DNA of 64,000 nt from Filomicrobium sp. (GCA_017792465.1 CP051234.1:3504501-3568500); one strand, 5' to 3'; shown: positions 26,647 through 37,172, numbered from the stretch's first letter. Notes: a model not told the origin generated them from the sequence alone. A program made the numbers and translations.

Positions 26647-26696
26647 CCCTGGGCTAACGAGGTTTTGTGCGTGGCTGGCTGCCGAAGTGTTGCCCG

Positions 26697-26939
26697 TTAG
26701 CGGCTGCCACCCGTCATGCCGCGCAATATTCCGAAGACGATTGCAGTGGGCAGTATCGCGGCGGCGGCAACCTTGAGCACAAAGAACGTCAATGCCTGAT
26801 TATAGGCATCCAGCGTCCCTTGGTCGGTGTGGCTGATGTCGAGCGGCATATGCGGCCAATTGGCGAGAGCATAGGCGACGCACGCGCCGATCCAAAGAAC
26901 GCTCAAGAGCAGCCAAATCAGAAATGCAGTTTTCGACAT
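26697..26939 (-). CDS. small two-helix inner membrane protein
   Basis: An 80-residue protein with two hydrophobic helices (FLIWLLLSVLWIGACVAYAL and FFVLKVAAAAILPTAIVFGIL) joined by a polar loop of about 20 residues. No known family was recognised. The ATG at 26939 is favoured over a frame opening upstream inside the ppk gene. It follows ppk by 40 bases in the same direction and could be transcribed with it. Confidence 0.55.
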   Translation of the reverse strand: MSKTAFLIWLLLSVLWIGACVAYALANWPHMPLDISHTDQGTLDAYNQALTFFVLKVAAAAILPTAIVFGILRGMTGGSR

Positions 26940-26979
26940 GAGAACGCGCCAGTTCGATGTTGGATGGCCGGGTCTTTCG

Positions 26980-29310
26980 TCAGCGTTGGCGCTTGACGAG
27001 GACTTTGGGCGGGCCGTCGGTGAGGGCTGCTTCGCCACGACCTGACAACGACGGGTTGGTCATGAAGTAGGCGTGGGCGTTGAAGGGTTCTTCGCCTTCG
27101 GCAGGCTGAATTCGCTCAGAGCTGCCGTCGGCGAGGATACGCCAGCTTTGCTGGTTGTCCCTGAGGTTGGCAACCATGATCTGGTTTAGAACCTGCTCAT
27201 GCGCCGTCGGGTTCAAGACGGGTGCCATGGCTTCGACGCGACGGTCGAGGTTGCGCGGCATGAGGTCGGCAGACGAGATGTAGACGGCTGCATCCGGCGA
27301 TGGCAGGGCGTTGCCGCGACCGAAGCAATAGATGCGCGCGTGTTCGAGGAAGCGGCCGATGATGCTCTTGACGCGGATGCGTTCAGAAAGGCCCGGTATG
27401 CCGGGGCGCAGGCAGCAGATGCCGCGAACGACAAGGTCGATTTCGACGCCGGCCTGGCTTGCTTCATAGAGGGCTTCGATAATCTTTTGATCGACGATCG
27501 AATTCATTTTCAGCCACACGTTTGCGGGACGTCCGGCGCGAGCGTGTTCGATTTCCTCGTTCAGATGCTGAACGATCCGATCGCGGATGCCATGCGGGCT
27601 GGCGGCCATCTTGTCCAGCTTATCAGGCTCGCCGTAGCCGGTGACGAAATTCAAGATGCGCGTGACGTCGCGGGCGATCTTGGCGTTGTCGGTGAAGAGC
27701 GACAGGTCGGTGTAGATCTTGGCGGTCTGCGGATGGTAGTTGCCGGTGCCGATGTGCGAATAGGTGACGAGGTCCTTGCCTTCGCGGCGGACGATGATGC
27801 CGAGCTTCGCGTGCGTTTTTAATTCGATGAAGCCGTAGACGACATGGACGCCTGCGTTTTCGAGGTCACGCGCCCAACGGATGTTGGCGGCTTCGTCGAA
27901 GCGGGCTTTGAGCTCGACGACGGCGGTGACGGATTTGCCGGCTTCCACTGCGTCCTTCAAGGCTTCGACGATGGGTGAATCTTTCGACGTCCGGTAGAGC
28001 GTCCATTTGATCGCCATGACATTGGGATCGCGGACGGCCTGGCGCAGGTATTGGACGACAACATCGAAGGATTCATATGGGTGGTGGACGATGAAATCCT
28101 TGGCCTTGATGGTCGCAAAGATGTTGCCTTCGTATTCGCGAACCCGCTCGGGATAGCGAATGTTGAAGGGCTGGAAGAGGAGGTCGGGGCGTTCGGACAC
28201 GATGAGCTGTGAGGTGTCGGCCAATCCCAGCAAGCCCCGCTTGACGAAGATCGCGGGATCGCCGACTTCCAGTTCGTCACTGACGAAGCGGCGAAGTTCA
28301 GGCGACATGCGCTGATCGAGTTCGAGGCGGATGACGTGGCCGCGGCGGCGGCGTTTCAGCAAGTTTTCGAAGGTCTGGACGAGGTCTTCGGCTTCTTCCT
28401 CCAGTTCGATGTCGCTGTCGCGAAGGACGCGGAAGGCCCCTTTGGCCTCGATCACGAATTTGGGGAAGAGCTCGGAGATATACATGCCGACGACATCTTC
28501 GACGGGGATGAAGCGGATTTCGCCCTCGCTGCCGCTGGGTGACGACAGGCGGATGAAACGGTCGAGCTGGCTGGGGATCGGTACCAAGCCATTTTGACGG
28601 CGCTCCTTGACCTCGTGATGCATGAGGACCGCGATCGTCAGGCCCTTGTTCAGAATAAACGGGAAGGGGTGGGCCGGGTCGACGGCAATCGGCGTCAGGA
28701 TCGGGAAGATGTGATTGTAGAACTGGTTTTCGATCTCATCGCGCTCGGCGTCGTTTAGATCGTCAGGGGTGACAATCGAAATACCGGTGGCGTTCAGTTC
28801 CTTGGTCAGCTCTTCCCAGCAGACTTGTTTGCGCTCGATCAGTTCGGCGGCGAAGGCGTGGATCCGTTCGAGCTGTTGAGCGGGCGTCAGGCCGTCCTGT
28901 GACAGGGTCGAAACCCCGTTGACGATCTGTCCATGGATGCCGGCAACGCGGACCATGTAGAATTCGTCGAGGTTGGAGGCCGAAATCGAAAGGAAGCGAA
29001 GGCGTTCCAGCAGGGGGTGGCGCACGTTGCTGGCTTCTTCAAGAACGCGGGCGTTGAACTGAAGCCAGGAGAGTTCACGGTTGTAGTAGCGGTCAGGACC
29101 TTCCGGCGGAAGAGGCGGGGGCGGCGCTTTAACTGCTTTGGAGCTGGTTTTAGGTTTGCGCGGTGCCGTCTTTTTCGCAGCCGGTTTGGTTGCTGTTGCA
29201 AGCGTCTTGGGTTTCGACTTCTTCTTCGCTTTAGAAACGGCGCGCGTTCGCTTGCGCGGTGGCTTGTCGTCCGGTTTTGGCGCGGTCTTGTCAGGTTCCG
29301 GTGGTTTCAT
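26980..29310 (-). CDS. ppk1: polyphosphate kinase 1 with histone-like basic N-terminal extension
   Basis: A 776-residue enzyme that polymerises the gamma phosphate of ATP into polyphosphate. The core starts near residue 82 ([19 protein letters not shown]). The autophosphorylated His is His500 in [11 protein letters not shown], with the following [14 protein letters not shown] loop; the second phospholipase-D-like half has FGRGNALP and [12 protein letters not shown]. The first 80 residues are an unusual Lys/Pro/Ala-rich segment ([20 protein letters not shown]) similar to histone H1 tails, which may bind DNA or polyphosphate. The exopolyphosphatase gene is 14 kb away on the same strand. Confidence 0.95.
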   Translation of the reverse strand: MKPPEPDKTAPKPDDKPPRKRTRAVSKAKKKSKPKTLATATKPAAKKTAPRKPKTSSKAVKAPPPPLPPEGPDRYYNRELSWLQFNARVLEEASNVRHPLLERLRFLSISASNLDEFYMVRVAGIHGQIVNGVSTLSQDGLTPAQQLERIHAFAAELIERKQVCWEELTKELNATGISIVTPDDLNDAERDEIENQFYNHIFPILTPIAVDPAHPFPFILNKGLTIAVLMHHEVKERRQNGLVPIPSQLDRFIRLSSPSGSEGEIRFIPVEDVVGMYISELFPKFVIEAKGAFRVLRDSDIELEEEAEDLVQTFENLLKRRRRGHVIRLELDQRMSPELRRFVSDELEVGDPAIFVKRGLLGLADTSQLIVSERPDLLFQPFNIRYPERVREYEGNIFATIKAKDFIVHHPYESFDVVVQYLRQAVRDPNVMAIKWTLYRTSKDSPIVEALKDAVEAGKSVTAVVELKARFDEAANIRWARDLENAGVHVVYGFIELKTHAKLGIIVRREGKDLVTYSHIGTGNYHPQTAKIYTDLSLFTDNAKIARDVTRILNFVTGYGEPDKLDKMAASPHGIRDRIVQHLNEEIEHARAGRPANVWLKMNSIVDQKIIEALYEASQAGVEIDLVVRGICCLRPGIPGLSERIRVKSIIGRFLEHARIYCFGRGNALPSPDAAVYISSADLMPRNLDRRVEAMAPVLNPTAHEQVLNQIMVANLRDNQQSWRILADGSSERIQPAEGEEPFNAHAYFMTNPSLSGRGEAALTDGPPKVLVKRQR

Positions 29311-29489
29311 ATCTCAGCTTTCCAAGGCGCGCTGCGGCGAGCTGCAGCCTTTCGGGGCTATCGGGCGGTAAATGATCGCGTTCATTGGACTTGTTGGCCC
29401 AAGTTCTGACGGATAATCATTTCAGCGTAATAAACGTTTGATTAATAATGGCCCATTCGATCTTGTGCGTGGCTGATCATTGCCATTTT

Positions 29490-30191
29490 TCAGGATTCTT
29501 GTGGCCGATTGTCCATGATCTCAAGGGCTTGTTGAACCAGCTGTTTTGTCACCTTTCGCCGCATGGCGAGGCCGAGCTTGTCGATTTCGGCGACGATTCG
29601 GTTGGCGGCGGCCATCGAGCGCTCCATGCGCATCATCATGAAACTGATGACGCCGGGCTCGACTGTCAGTTGTCTGTCGGTGAAGAGCTTGACGAGGACG
29701 GCCTGAAGCAGCGCTTCATCGGGCGGGGCTATCACGGCCATCGGCAAGGCTTTGATGCGCGAGCGCAAGTCGGGAAGTGCGATGTCGAGGTCGCCGGGAG
29801 CGCGGCTGCTGGTGAAGAGCGCCAAGGTTTTGCCCTGGCGGGCCATGTTGAGGAGATGAAACAAGGTTGCTTCATCGCGGGCGCCCCGGTCGAGATCTTC
29901 GATGACGACTGCGCCCGATTGCGCGGCATCAAGGACCAGCGTTTCGTCCGCTTCAGGTGCGCTCAGCAACCCGGCTTCGGTTTTCATGCGCCAGACGTTG
30001 GCGAGGTGGCTCTTGCCGGCGCCACGCGGTCCGACGACGAGAGCCGCGCCGTTCGGCCAGTCGAGCTGGCCGTCGATCAGGTCAATGGCCGCCTGGTTGG
30101 AGGCGCTGACGAGAAAGTCCTCCAGGCCCAGGGCTGAGCGGTGCGCAAGATCTAGGACGAGTTGTCGTGGTTCGGGTTTCATAAATCTCAA
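29490..30191 (-). CDS. hdaA: DnaA-related regulatory ATPase (HdaA/Hda)
   Basis: A 233-residue AAA+ protein related to the ATPase domain of DnaA. Walker A is GPRGAGKSHLA with Lys60; Walker B is VVIEDLDRG; the sensor-like AALPDLRSRIKALPM-type stretch (LPDLRSRIKALPMAVIAPPD) and a C-terminal lid follow. There is no DNA-binding domain IV. In Caulobacter HdaA joins the sliding clamp and stimulates ATP hydrolysis on DnaA, preventing re-initiation. A classical N-terminal clamp-binding motif fits the first residues (RQLVLDL). It belongs with the next three minus-strand genes in a conserved alphaproteobacterial neighbourhood. Confidence 0.87.
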   Translation of the reverse strand: MRFMKPEPRQLVLDLAHRSALGLEDFLVSASNQAAIDLIDGQLDWPNGAALVVGPRGAGKSHLANVWRMKTEAGLLSAPEADETLVLDAAQSGAVVIEDLDRGARDEATLFHLLNMARQGKTLALFTSSRAPGDLDIALPDLRSRIKALPMAVIAPPDEALLQAVLVKLFTDRQLTVEPGVISFMMMRMERSMAAANRIVAEIDKLGLAMRRKVTKQLVQQALEIMDNRPQES

Positions 30192-30223
30192 TAGCGATGG
30201 AAAACGGAGCGCTTGAGGTCGGG

Positions 30224-31309
30224 TCAGCGCTGCGGCGTTTCGATTTCAGGCTTTTGGCCGGTATAGACGGAACTCTGCCGGTAGGCGCGCAGGGTATATC
30301 TGACGATGACACCGACGGCGGCGGCCATGGGTACGGCGACCAGCGTTCCCACCAGTCCGAATAGATAGCTGAATGCGAACAAGGCGAAAATCAGCCAAAC
30401 GGGATGTAAACCGATTTTGGGCCCAACAATTTTTGGGCTGAGGAATCCGGCATCGAGGCCTTGACCGGCGAGGAAGACGCAGACCACCAGAATAACCGGC
30501 AGGCTATGCGGCCAGAACTGGATGACGGCCAACGTCGTTGCGGTGATCGTGCCGACGATCCAACCCAGAAACGGGACGAAGGCCATGAGGCCGGTGGCAA
30601 AGCCGACGAGCAGGCCATAGTCCAAGCCGATCAGCCAAAGTCCGAGGGCGTAGAATATTGCCAGGGTCAGGCAGACGAGGCCCTGGCCGCGGATGAAGGC
30701 GCCGACGGACGAATTGATGTCGTGGCCCATGGCGCGCAGTGTCGGGGCGTGTTCGCGCGGTAATGCGCCGTCGATCTCGGAGAGCATGCGTTTCCAGTCG
30801 ACCAGCAGGTAGAAGGCGACGAGCGGTGCGATCAGCAAAAGTGAAATGATGGCAAACAGCGCGCGGCCTTGCGTCCATAGCGATGCGGCCGCCCAGCTTG
30901 CAACGGTGTCACTATTTTCAGAGACCCAGTTCAAGGCTTTGGCAACAGACTCATCGGCTTCGGGGAATGCAGGACCCAGATTTTCACGGGCAAAATTTTC
31001 GATGATGGCGCGCAGGCGTGGCCCTTCGGTCGGCAGGACTTCGGCCAACTGACGGACTTGGTCGACGATGACGGGAACCAGGAAGACGATGAGCAGGGCG
31101 AAGAATATGACAAGGCAGCCGACCAGGATGATCGAGGCGATCAGCCTCGAAACGCCCTTGCTTTCGAGCCAATCGGCGATCGGGTTCAGCGCGTAGGCAA
31201 AGCCCATCCCGACAACGAAGGGGAGGAGAATTTCCTTCAGCTGATCGATGAGGAAAAAGAAGACGATCGCCACTAGCAGCCAGAAAAATGCCTGGCGTTC
31301 GATCTGCAT
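30224..31309 (-). CDS. AI-2E family transporter (PerM-like)
   Basis: A 361-residue polytopic membrane protein with about eight helices: an N-terminal pair (FFWLLVAIVFFFLIDQL and LPFVVGMGFAYALNPIADWL), a soluble middle, and a C-terminal bundle with GLDAGFLSPKIVGPKIGLHPV, a hallmark of the PF01594 family. Members have been linked to export of small molecules or to Na+/H+ exchange; the substrate here is unknown. The gene is 33 bases upstream of hdaA in the same direction, so the two are likely co-transcribed. Confidence 0.85.
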   Translation of the reverse strand: MQIERQAFFWLLVAIVFFFLIDQLKEILLPFVVGMGFAYALNPIADWLESKGVSRLIASIILVGCLVIFFALLIVFLVPVIVDQVRQLAEVLPTEGPRLRAIIENFARENLGPAFPEADESVAKALNWVSENSDTVASWAAASLWTQGRALFAIISLLLIAPLVAFYLLVDWKRMLSEIDGALPREHAPTLRAMGHDINSSVGAFIRGQGLVCLTLAIFYALGLWLIGLDYGLLVGFATGLMAFVPFLGWIVGTITATTLAVIQFWPHSLPVILVVCVFLAGQGLDAGFLSPKIVGPKIGLHPVWLIFALFAFSYLFGLVGTLVAVPMAAAVGVIVRYTLRAYRQSSVYTGQKPEIETPQR

Positions 31310-31356
31310 ATCTTATTCCCCCGCGTGTTCGCTGCACGAATGGATGCCTGTCGCGC

Positions 31357-31914
31357 CTAGTCCTGTGACATGTGTTTGAGCCAGTTTCGCAGGTAGGCAA
31401 GCAACGAGACTACCGTCAACGCAGCGGTGAGCCAAATAAGACCGATGCGGAGCACTCCCAGCGATAAGTTGAAGGCTTCATCGGCGAGCACGAAAGCGGC
31501 AAGCACGATCTGCGCGACGGTGTTCAGTTTCGACACCATCAGGGGGGCGATCTCGACGGGCTTTCTCAACAATGACGACAGGATGACGGCCAACAGGATC
31601 AATGCGTCGCGGGCGACGGCAGCGATGACAAGCCACGACGGAAGATCGCCGCGGATTCCTAAGCCGATGAATATCGAGACGAGGAGCAGCTTGTCAGCCA
31701 GCGGATCGAGATAGGCGCCGAGTTCGGTGCGCTGGTTATAGCGGCGGGCGAGATAGCCATCGACGCCATCGGAAATGCCGGCGATGACAAACAAGAAGAA
31801 TGCCGCAGCGTCATGGCCGTCGATGACGAGCCAGAAGACGATTGGCACGATGAGCGCCCGGCCCAGTGTGATCAGGTTCGGCGTATTCAAGGCTTGGCCC
31901 CGGTTCGAATGCAC
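31357..31914 (-). CDS. CDP-alcohol phosphatidyltransferase (PgsA-like)
   Basis: A 185-residue inner membrane enzyme. The full CDP-alcohol transferase motif D-G-x2-A-R-x8-G-x3-D-x3-D is seen at residues 52-74 (DGYLARRY...GAYLDPLAD). It joins a CDP-diacylglycerol to an alcohol to build a phospholipid head group, probably glycerol-3-phosphate, but cardiolipin-type or other roles are possible because several paralogues exist in this group. It starts NTPNLITLGRALIVP, typical for the PgsA branch. It lies 47 bases upstream of the AI-2E gene. Confidence 0.87.
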   Translation of the reverse strand: MHSNRGQALNTPNLITLGRALIVPIVFWLVIDGHDAAAFFLFVIAGISDGVDGYLARRYNQRTELGAYLDPLADKLLLVSIFIGLGIRGDLPSWLVIAAVARDALILLAVILSSLLRKPVEIAPLMVSKLNTVAQIVLAAFVLADEAFNLSLGVLRIGLIWLTAALTVVSLLAYLRNWLKHMSQD

Positions 31915-32074
31915 TAGGCGAAGCCGATTGCGAAATGGCCTGCCTGTTGAGCAAACTAACCTTCTCTTTCCCGCAAGTCATTGGTTTATCGTCGCTTTGT
32001 ATGCAAGCGGCGCGACGGGGGCTCAGCCCGTGAAGCTTCAAATCGCGCTATTCATTGAGCGCGACGTCTGAGCT

Positions 32075-33223
32075 TTAAAATTGCGGGCGCAATTGCCAAA
32101 AGCCAAGGCTGTCGGTCATGACGTAGCCCTGGCGGGCCAGCTCATTGGCGAGCAGTTTGCCGCCACCAGGGTAGGATAGGCTCACGTCGGCTTTTCTGGC
32201 CGTCACGGCGCCGACCTGGAAATTGGAGACGCCAGCCAGCTCGGAGAGCTTCTGGTTGGTCTGATACCATTCGCGGGCGCTATTAAAGAGGACCTGGATA
32301 TGGACTGGCTGCATTGGCTGGGAGAACGCGCCTAAACCGCCTGAAGACCGCACCTCCTGCATTTTCCATCGGCCTTCGATGACGCCGAGCGAAACGACGG
32401 CTGCCAGTTCCATCGCGTAGGCGGTGTCGCCGTCGTAGATGCGGTAGTCGCGTTGCCATGTGATCGGGCCGACAGCATCGCGGCCATCGATGCGGACTTT
32501 CAATAGTTTCGCGGCGGCGTCGATCTGAGCGCTGGCAAGGAGAACGCGCTGGCTGCCGTATTCGCTTGTTAAGATGCGCAGGCCGCGTGCTTCGTCGCGC
32601 TGGGCGAGGCCTTGCAAGATGTCAGGGTGGATGGTCGAGCGGATCGCGGAGACGCGTAGCGGAGAGACCGAATTTCCCAGGTCGAGCGATTTCCAGACTT
32701 CGCCCCACGCTCCAGACGACGCCTGGAAGCTGCCATCGGGATTGAGCACGACGGGAACGATCGTGGTTGCCGGCGCCTGCTTGTCGACGAACGGAATGCC
32801 GCTTTGGCGCAGCAGCGTGCGGACGTTGTCGGGTGAAAACTGGAAGTCGAGCGAGGCGTAATAGGCCGTCGATGAGTTTTGTTCGCGGCGCACTGCGAAG
32901 CCGTTGACGTAATGGGAGGCTTCGATGGCGCCTAGCCGTTTGAGGTCGGCATAGGCGGTGACGGGGACGATCCGCTTAAAGAGTGATCGGAGCGCTGCCG
33001 ACTGGCCATCGGCGATGGCTGCCCTTTTGGCTGCAACGGCGTTCTTGGCGCTGGCTTCGACGGGGAAGTTGGCCACGGTGAAGGCGGCATCCGGCGAGGC
33101 TGCGACTGCGCCCATCGAAAATAGACATGCCGCGCCGACAAGCGCGCCGAGGACACTCAAAATCGTGAGCTGGCTACGAATTTGCGCCAACAGATGCGAC
33201 TGTCTTTGGGACGGTGATTTCAT
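32075..33223 (-). CDS. DUF2066 domain periplasmic protein
   Basis: A 382-residue protein with a long signal region (hydrophobic ILSVLGALVGAACLFSMGAV at about 21-40). After it come VANFPVEASAKNAVAAKRAAI and DGQSAALRSLFKRI, the usual opening of DUF2066. The family has no assigned function. The ATG at 33223 has AGGGAAAG eight bases upstream and puts the signal at the N-terminus; an ATG 17 codons further out is possible. It is divergent from purM with a 245-base spacer. Confidence 0.8.
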   Translation of the reverse strand: MKSPSQRQSHLLAQIRSQLTILSVLGALVGAACLFSMGAVAASPDAAFTVANFPVEASAKNAVAAKRAAIADGQSAALRSLFKRIVPVTAYADLKRLGAIEASHYVNGFAVRREQNSSTAYYASLDFQFSPDNVRTLLRQSGIPFVDKQAPATTIVPVVLNPDGSFQASSGAWGEVWKSLDLGNSVSPLRVSAIRSTIHPDILQGLAQRDEARGLRILTSEYGSQRVLLASAQIDAAAKLLKVRIDGRDAVGPITWQRDYRIYDGDTAYAMELAAVVSLGVIEGRWKMQEVRSSGGLGAFSQPMQPVHIQVLFNSAREWYQTNQKLSELAGVSNFQVGAVTARKADVSLSYPGGGKLLANELARQGYVMTDSLGFWQLRPQF

Positions 33224-33467
33224 CAAGGCTTTCCCTGAGGCCGTTCGCGTGATTTCGACCTGAAATGGTTCCAAGTCATGCTCTTGGGCGGCAAGCCGGC
33301 GGCTTTGTCAGCTGAGGCTTGTCATTTACCCTCTGCCGTGCTGGCTTGCGATCCCTTGACCTGGGCCGAGCTTTCAGGCAGTCGGAGCAGCTTCTTAGGC
33401 AGTTTGCGATGTCTCGCAGGGTGCTATAACAGATCGCAAATTGTCTTACGAGGTCGTGCGGGACACT

Positions 33468-34571
33468 ATGAACGACGACGATGGCGCAGCGGACACCCGT
33501 CCGATCACTTATCGCGATGCTGGTGTCGATATCGATGCCGGCAATGCGCTGGTTTCGGCCATTGCGCCACTGGCGCGGGCGACGAAACGGCCGGGCGCTG
33601 ATGCGGATCTGGGCGGATTTGGCGGTGTCTTCGACTTGAAGGCGGCCGGCTTTCGCGATCCGTTGCTGGTTGCTGCAACCGATGGTGTCGGGACCAAGCT
33701 CAAAATCGCCATCGAGACGAAGCGGCATCAGCATATCGGCACCGACCTGGTCGCCATGTGTGTCAACGATCTTGTCGTGCAGGGCGCGGAGCCGCTTTTT
33801 TTCCTCGACTATATGGCGATCGGAAAGCTCGATGTGGACGTTGCGCGCGATGTCGTTGCCGGGGTCGCCACGGCTTGTCACGAGTCGGGCTGCGCGCTCA
33901 TTGGCGGTGAAACGGCTGAGATGCCGGGAATGTATCGTAACGAGGATTACGACCTGGCGGGTTTCGCGGTTGGCGCCGTTGAGCGGGATTGTCTGTTGCC
34001 ACAAGCGGTCGTTGCGCCTGGCGACAAGCTGATCGGGCTTGCCTCGTCGGGTGTGCACTCGAACGGCTATTCGCTCGTGCGCAAGCTCGTCGAAAAGAGC
34101 GGCCTCAAGTGGACGGACGCAGCTCCTTGGTTGGAGGAGGGGGAGGATTTGGCGCAGGCGCTGCTCGCGCCGACGCGTCTTTATGTGAAGCCTCTCCTGT
34201 CTGCTTTGCGGATGACGGGCCCGTCGCGGGGGGCAATCAAGGCCTTGGCGCATATCACCGGTGGCGGATTGAGCGAGAATATCCCGCGGGTGCTGCCGGA
34301 CCATATTGCAGCCTCGATCCGGCTTGGGTCGTGGAAGTGTCCGCCGGTGTTCGATTGGCTGGCTGATGTCGGCAATCTGCCCGATCACGAGATGCTGCGC
34401 ACGTTCAACTGCGGGATCGGCATGGTCATCGTGACGGCCGAAGACCGACATGGCGAAGTGCTCGCAGCGCTTTCGAAGGCCGGTGAAACGCCGTTGCAGA
34501 TCGGTGAGATTGTGGCGCACTCGGGCGAACCGGTGGTCCAATACACAGGCTCGCTGAGGCGGCCTAAATGA
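33468..34571 (+). CDS. purM: phosphoribosylformylglycinamidine cyclo-ligase
   Basis: A 367-residue AIR synthetase, fifth step of purine synthesis. Seen: [17 protein letters not shown] at the N-terminus, [14 protein letters not shown] (about 67-80), [45 protein letters not shown] and the [10 protein letters not shown] segment. The ATG at 33468 matches the family's N-terminus; the open frame extends nine codons upstream to a TTG. It overlaps purN by four bases (ATGA), so the two are coupled. Confidence 0.95.
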   Translation: MNDDDGAADTRPITYRDAGVDIDAGNALVSAIAPLARATKRPGADADLGGFGGVFDLKAAGFRDPLLVAATDGVGTKLKIAIETKRHQHIGTDLVAMCVNDLVVQGAEPLFFLDYMAIGKLDVDVARDVVAGVATACHESGCALIGGETAEMPGMYRNEDYDLAGFAVGAVERDCLLPQAVVAPGDKLIGLASSGVHSNGYSLVRKLVEKSGLKWTDAAPWLEEGEDLAQALLAPTRLYVKPLLSALRMTGPSRGAIKALAHITGGGLSENIPRVLPDHIAASIRLGSWKCPPVFDWLADVGNLPDHEMLRTFNCGIGMVIVTAEDRHGEVLAALSKAGETPLQIGEIVAHSGEPVVQYTGSLRRPK

Positions 34572-35260
34572 GTGCTGCTGAAACCGTCGAAGGCGGGGGT
34601 GCCAAAAAGCGGGTTGCGATTCTGATTTCCGGGCGCGGCTCGAATATGATGTCCCTCGTCAAGGCGGCCGAAGCGCCAGACTATCCAGCTCAAATCGTTG
34701 CGGTGCTGTCCAATCGTCCGGATGCGGCAGGTCTTGAGTGGGCGCGCGATCGGGGAATCGAAGCGCATTCGGTTGACCACAAGAGCTTTGCAAACCGCGA
34801 GGAGTTCGACCGGGCGCTGCATCAGAAGCTTGAAGCGACGGGTTCTGAACTCATTGCCTGTGCCGGCTTCATGCGCTTGATGACGCCGTGGCTTGTCGAT
34901 CAGTGGCGGGACCGGATGATCAACATCCATCCGTCGCTCCTACCGTTGTTTCGCGGACTACATACGCATGAGCGGGCTTTGGAGGCCGGCGTGCGGCTTG
35001 CGGGGTGTACGGTTCATGTCGTGAGATCGGAAGTCGATACCGGTCCCATTCTCGGACAGGCGGCTGTCCCAGTGTGCGATGGTGATACAGCCGATACTCT
35101 GGCAGCCCGCGTCTTGAGCGCGGAACACCGGCTTTATCCGCAAGTGTTGGCGCTATTTGCCGCGGGTAAATACGACATCGATCACGAAATCGCGCGGCTG
35201 GACCAGCAGTCGGGTGCGGGTGCAGCGCTTTATTCACCTGCGGTTGACGTTGATTCTTAA
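34568..35260 (+). CDS. purN: phosphoribosylglycinamide formyltransferase
   Basis: A 230-residue GAR transformylase that uses 10-formyl-tetrahydrofolate, third step of purine synthesis. Seen: [30 protein letters not shown], the catalytic [15 protein letters not shown] (Asn and His) and the Asp in [12 protein letters not shown] short polar N-terminal extension and a C-terminal tail of about 15 residues exceed the E. coli length. It is translated with purM through a four-base overlap. Confidence 0.95.
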   Translation: MSAAETVEGGGAKKRVAILISGRGSNMMSLVKAAEAPDYPAQIVAVLSNRPDAAGLEWARDRGIEAHSVDHKSFANREEFDRALHQKLEATGSELIACAGFMRLMTPWLVDQWRDRMINIHPSLLPLFRGLHTHERALEAGVRLAGCTVHVVRSEVDTGPILGQAAVPVCDGDTADTLAARVLSAEHRLYPQVLALFAAGKYDIDHEIARLDQQSGAGAALYSPAVDVDS

Positions 35261-35606
35261 CCAAAATTACTTGTCGACTGTTTTGGCGCGCCAAATAGAA
35301 GCGCCATACATACTGTGGATAGACAGTTGGGCCCGCCGGTGTTACGTGCGCCTATCTGTTTGGGGATTGTGATCCTTTGGTAACATCAATATGCGCTCGA
35401 AAGGCGCATGATGGCGACCTCGCCGCCATTGTCGCCCGGACCTGCTGCCATTTTTGGGCTGGAGCGGCCGAAGGATCCGACTGCCGCGCTTTCAGCATTT
35501 GATTTATGTCCTGGCAGCGTGTGGAGAGTCGGAGGAAACGCTGAGTGCCGGCTGCACAATTCTTGCTAGCCGACAAGAAGCACGACGCATCGGAGACCTT
35601 AGAACC
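35261..35606. other. intergenic region between purN and the P450 gene
   Basis: About 346 bases without a supported gene; it is AT-richer in its first third (TTGGTAACATCAATATG area near 35375). It should hold the P450 promoter. The open frame that runs from 35454 into the P450 lacks any family resemblance before the chosen start and no clear hairpin was seen. Confidence 0.4.
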
Positions 35607-36977
35607 ATGACTGTAGTTGCAACCGATACCACCGCCGACCCGACCGCAGGGCAGTTTGGCGAGGAGAGCATCTGGTTCAAGCTGACGCCGCTCCTGAAAG
35701 ATCCAGCCAACCCCATGCGGGTGTTGATGCAGATGGCAGAGCGCTATGGCGCCGTTATCCCGGTTACGCTCGGCAAGCAGCGCGTGGTTTTGATCTCTGA
35801 GCCGGAGTTCTTCAAGCACGTGCTCGTCAAGAACTCGGACAACTACATCAAGTATTTCGATGGGCTGAAGCCGATTTTCGGCAAGTCCATGATCACCAAC
35901 GATGGTGCGCTCTGGCAGAAGATCCGCATGCCGCAGCAGCCGGCTTTCCACCCGGATGTGTTTGCCGACTACATCCCGTACTTCAACCAGGCGATCCAAA
36001 CCAAAATGGAAACCTGGGCTGATCTGGCCAAGTCGGGTGAAACGACCGAGATGGTCGAGCAGACCTGGACGCTGGCCGCCGACATGATCTGCAAGGCGCT
36101 GTTTGACCGCGATATGCCGTTCAATCCGCACGTCGTCTTCAAGTACGTGAAGACCTACACCGACGTGATGAACCACAAGTCGATGCGCGATAAGAAACTG
36201 GCCGGCGATGGTACGGAATTCGGCCAGGGCGAAACGGCGAAGGCTGTCGAGGCCTGGTGGTCAGTGCCGCCGGCTGTTTTTGCTGCTGACCCGCGTGAAG
36301 AACGTGAAAAGACACTCCTCAAGATGATCGAGGCAGCGGTCAATGATCCTGCAGTTCCGGAATTCGACCGTCAGCAGGCGATCGATGAGATCAAGCAGTA
36401 TCTGTGGGCCGGGACCGAGACGACGGCTTTGACGCTGGCCTGGGCGCTCTATCTGGTTTCCAAGCATCCCGAAGCCGCTGAGCGTATCCGCAAGGAAGGC
36501 GAAGAAGTCTGCGGTGGTCGTGAGCCGAACGCGGCTGACTACTCGGCGCTGATCTACACGCGCTCGGTCATTCAGGAAACGATGCGTCTTTATCCGCCGG
36601 TGTGGAGCTTGATCCGTACCGCTGCGGGTCCTGATGAGATCGACGGCAAGGAGATTAAGGCTGGGGACCGTATCGTGCTGTTCGGGTATGGCGCACATCA
36701 CAACGCGCGCTTCTGGGACGAGCCGGAAGCCTTCAAGCCTGAGCGCTGGATGGGCGAGTCAGCCAAGAAGCGCGTGAAGTACTCCTATATCCCGTTCGGT
36801 GCCGGTAAACGTTCCTGCATCGGCGGTGCGATGAGCCAGGTCGAAAACACGCTGGCTTTGTCGCAGCTTCTGCGCCGCTTCCAGCCGGAATATGTCGGGC
36901 CGGAGCCGGCGCCAATTCACGCGACCGTCACGCTGACGCCGAAGGGCGGTTTGCATTTCCGGATCCGTGAACGCTGA
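35607..36977 (+). CDS. cytochrome P450
   Basis: A 456-residue soluble P450. The I-helix oxygen motif is AGTETT at 268-273, the K-helix ExxR is ETMR (Glu324, Arg327), and the haem loop is FGAGKRSCIGG with the cysteine ligand Cys404. No membrane anchor and no fused reductase are present; no ferredoxin or ferredoxin reductase gene lies next to it. The sequence looks closer to the CYP102/CYP4-like fatty-acid group (long B-C region, HNARFWDEPEAFKPERW) than to camphor-type enzymes, but the substrate is not known. It is monocistronic, with a terminator at 37029. Confidence 0.93.
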   Translation: MTVVATDTTADPTAGQFGEESIWFKLTPLLKDPANPMRVLMQMAERYGAVIPVTLGKQRVVLISEPEFFKHVLVKNSDNYIKYFDGLKPIFGKSMITNDGALWQKIRMPQQPAFHPDVFADYIPYFNQAIQTKMETWADLAKSGETTEMVEQTWTLAADMICKALFDRDMPFNPHVVFKYVKTYTDVMNHKSMRDKKLAGDGTEFGQGETAKAVEAWWSVPPAVFAADPREEREKTLLKMIEAAVNDPAVPEFDRQQAIDEIKQYLWAGTETTALTLAWALYLVSKHPEAAERIRKEGEEVCGGREPNAADYSALIYTRSVIQETMRLYPPVWSLIRTAAGPDEIDGKEIKAGDRIVLFGYGAHHNARFWDEPEAFKPERWMGESAKKRVKYSYIPFGAGKRSCIGGAMSQVENTLALSQLLRRFQPEYVGPEPAPIHATVTLTPKGGLHFRIRER

Positions 36978-37028
36978 GCCGATTTCGGTGGCCCATTGAT
37001 CCGTCGCAAAGAACAAGTTGATGCCAGC

Positions 37029-37067
37029 AGGCGCCCGTCTTGATTGAGACCGGTGCCTGTTTTGTTT
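37029..37067 (+). terminator. rho-independent terminator after the P450 gene
   Basis: AGGCGCC-C-GTC (37029-37039) pairs with GAC-C-GGTGCCT (37048-37058), with one G-T pair and one mismatch, and is followed by GTTTTGTTT. Confidence 0.65.
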
Positions 37068-37172
37068 GGCGACACGGGTATTGCGAATTGAGCTGGAATT
37101 TTTGGGGGGCGTGCCGACGTTCTGCAGCGCTGAACACGTCAGCTGCGCGACGGCCCGCACTGCTTGGCCGAT

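Noticed and set aside
29415-29450. TAATAAACGTTTGATTAATAATG region before hdaA's end, looked at as a CtrA or DnaA site
   Set aside because: Half-sites do not have the TTAA-N7-TTAA spacing and no DnaA box is complete.
33276-34541. Long open frame of about 420 codons on the minus strand across purM
   Set aside because: It lies opposite the clearly functional purM gene, has a composition rich in Arg and His as expected for an antisense frame in GC-rich DNA, and has no family resemblance.
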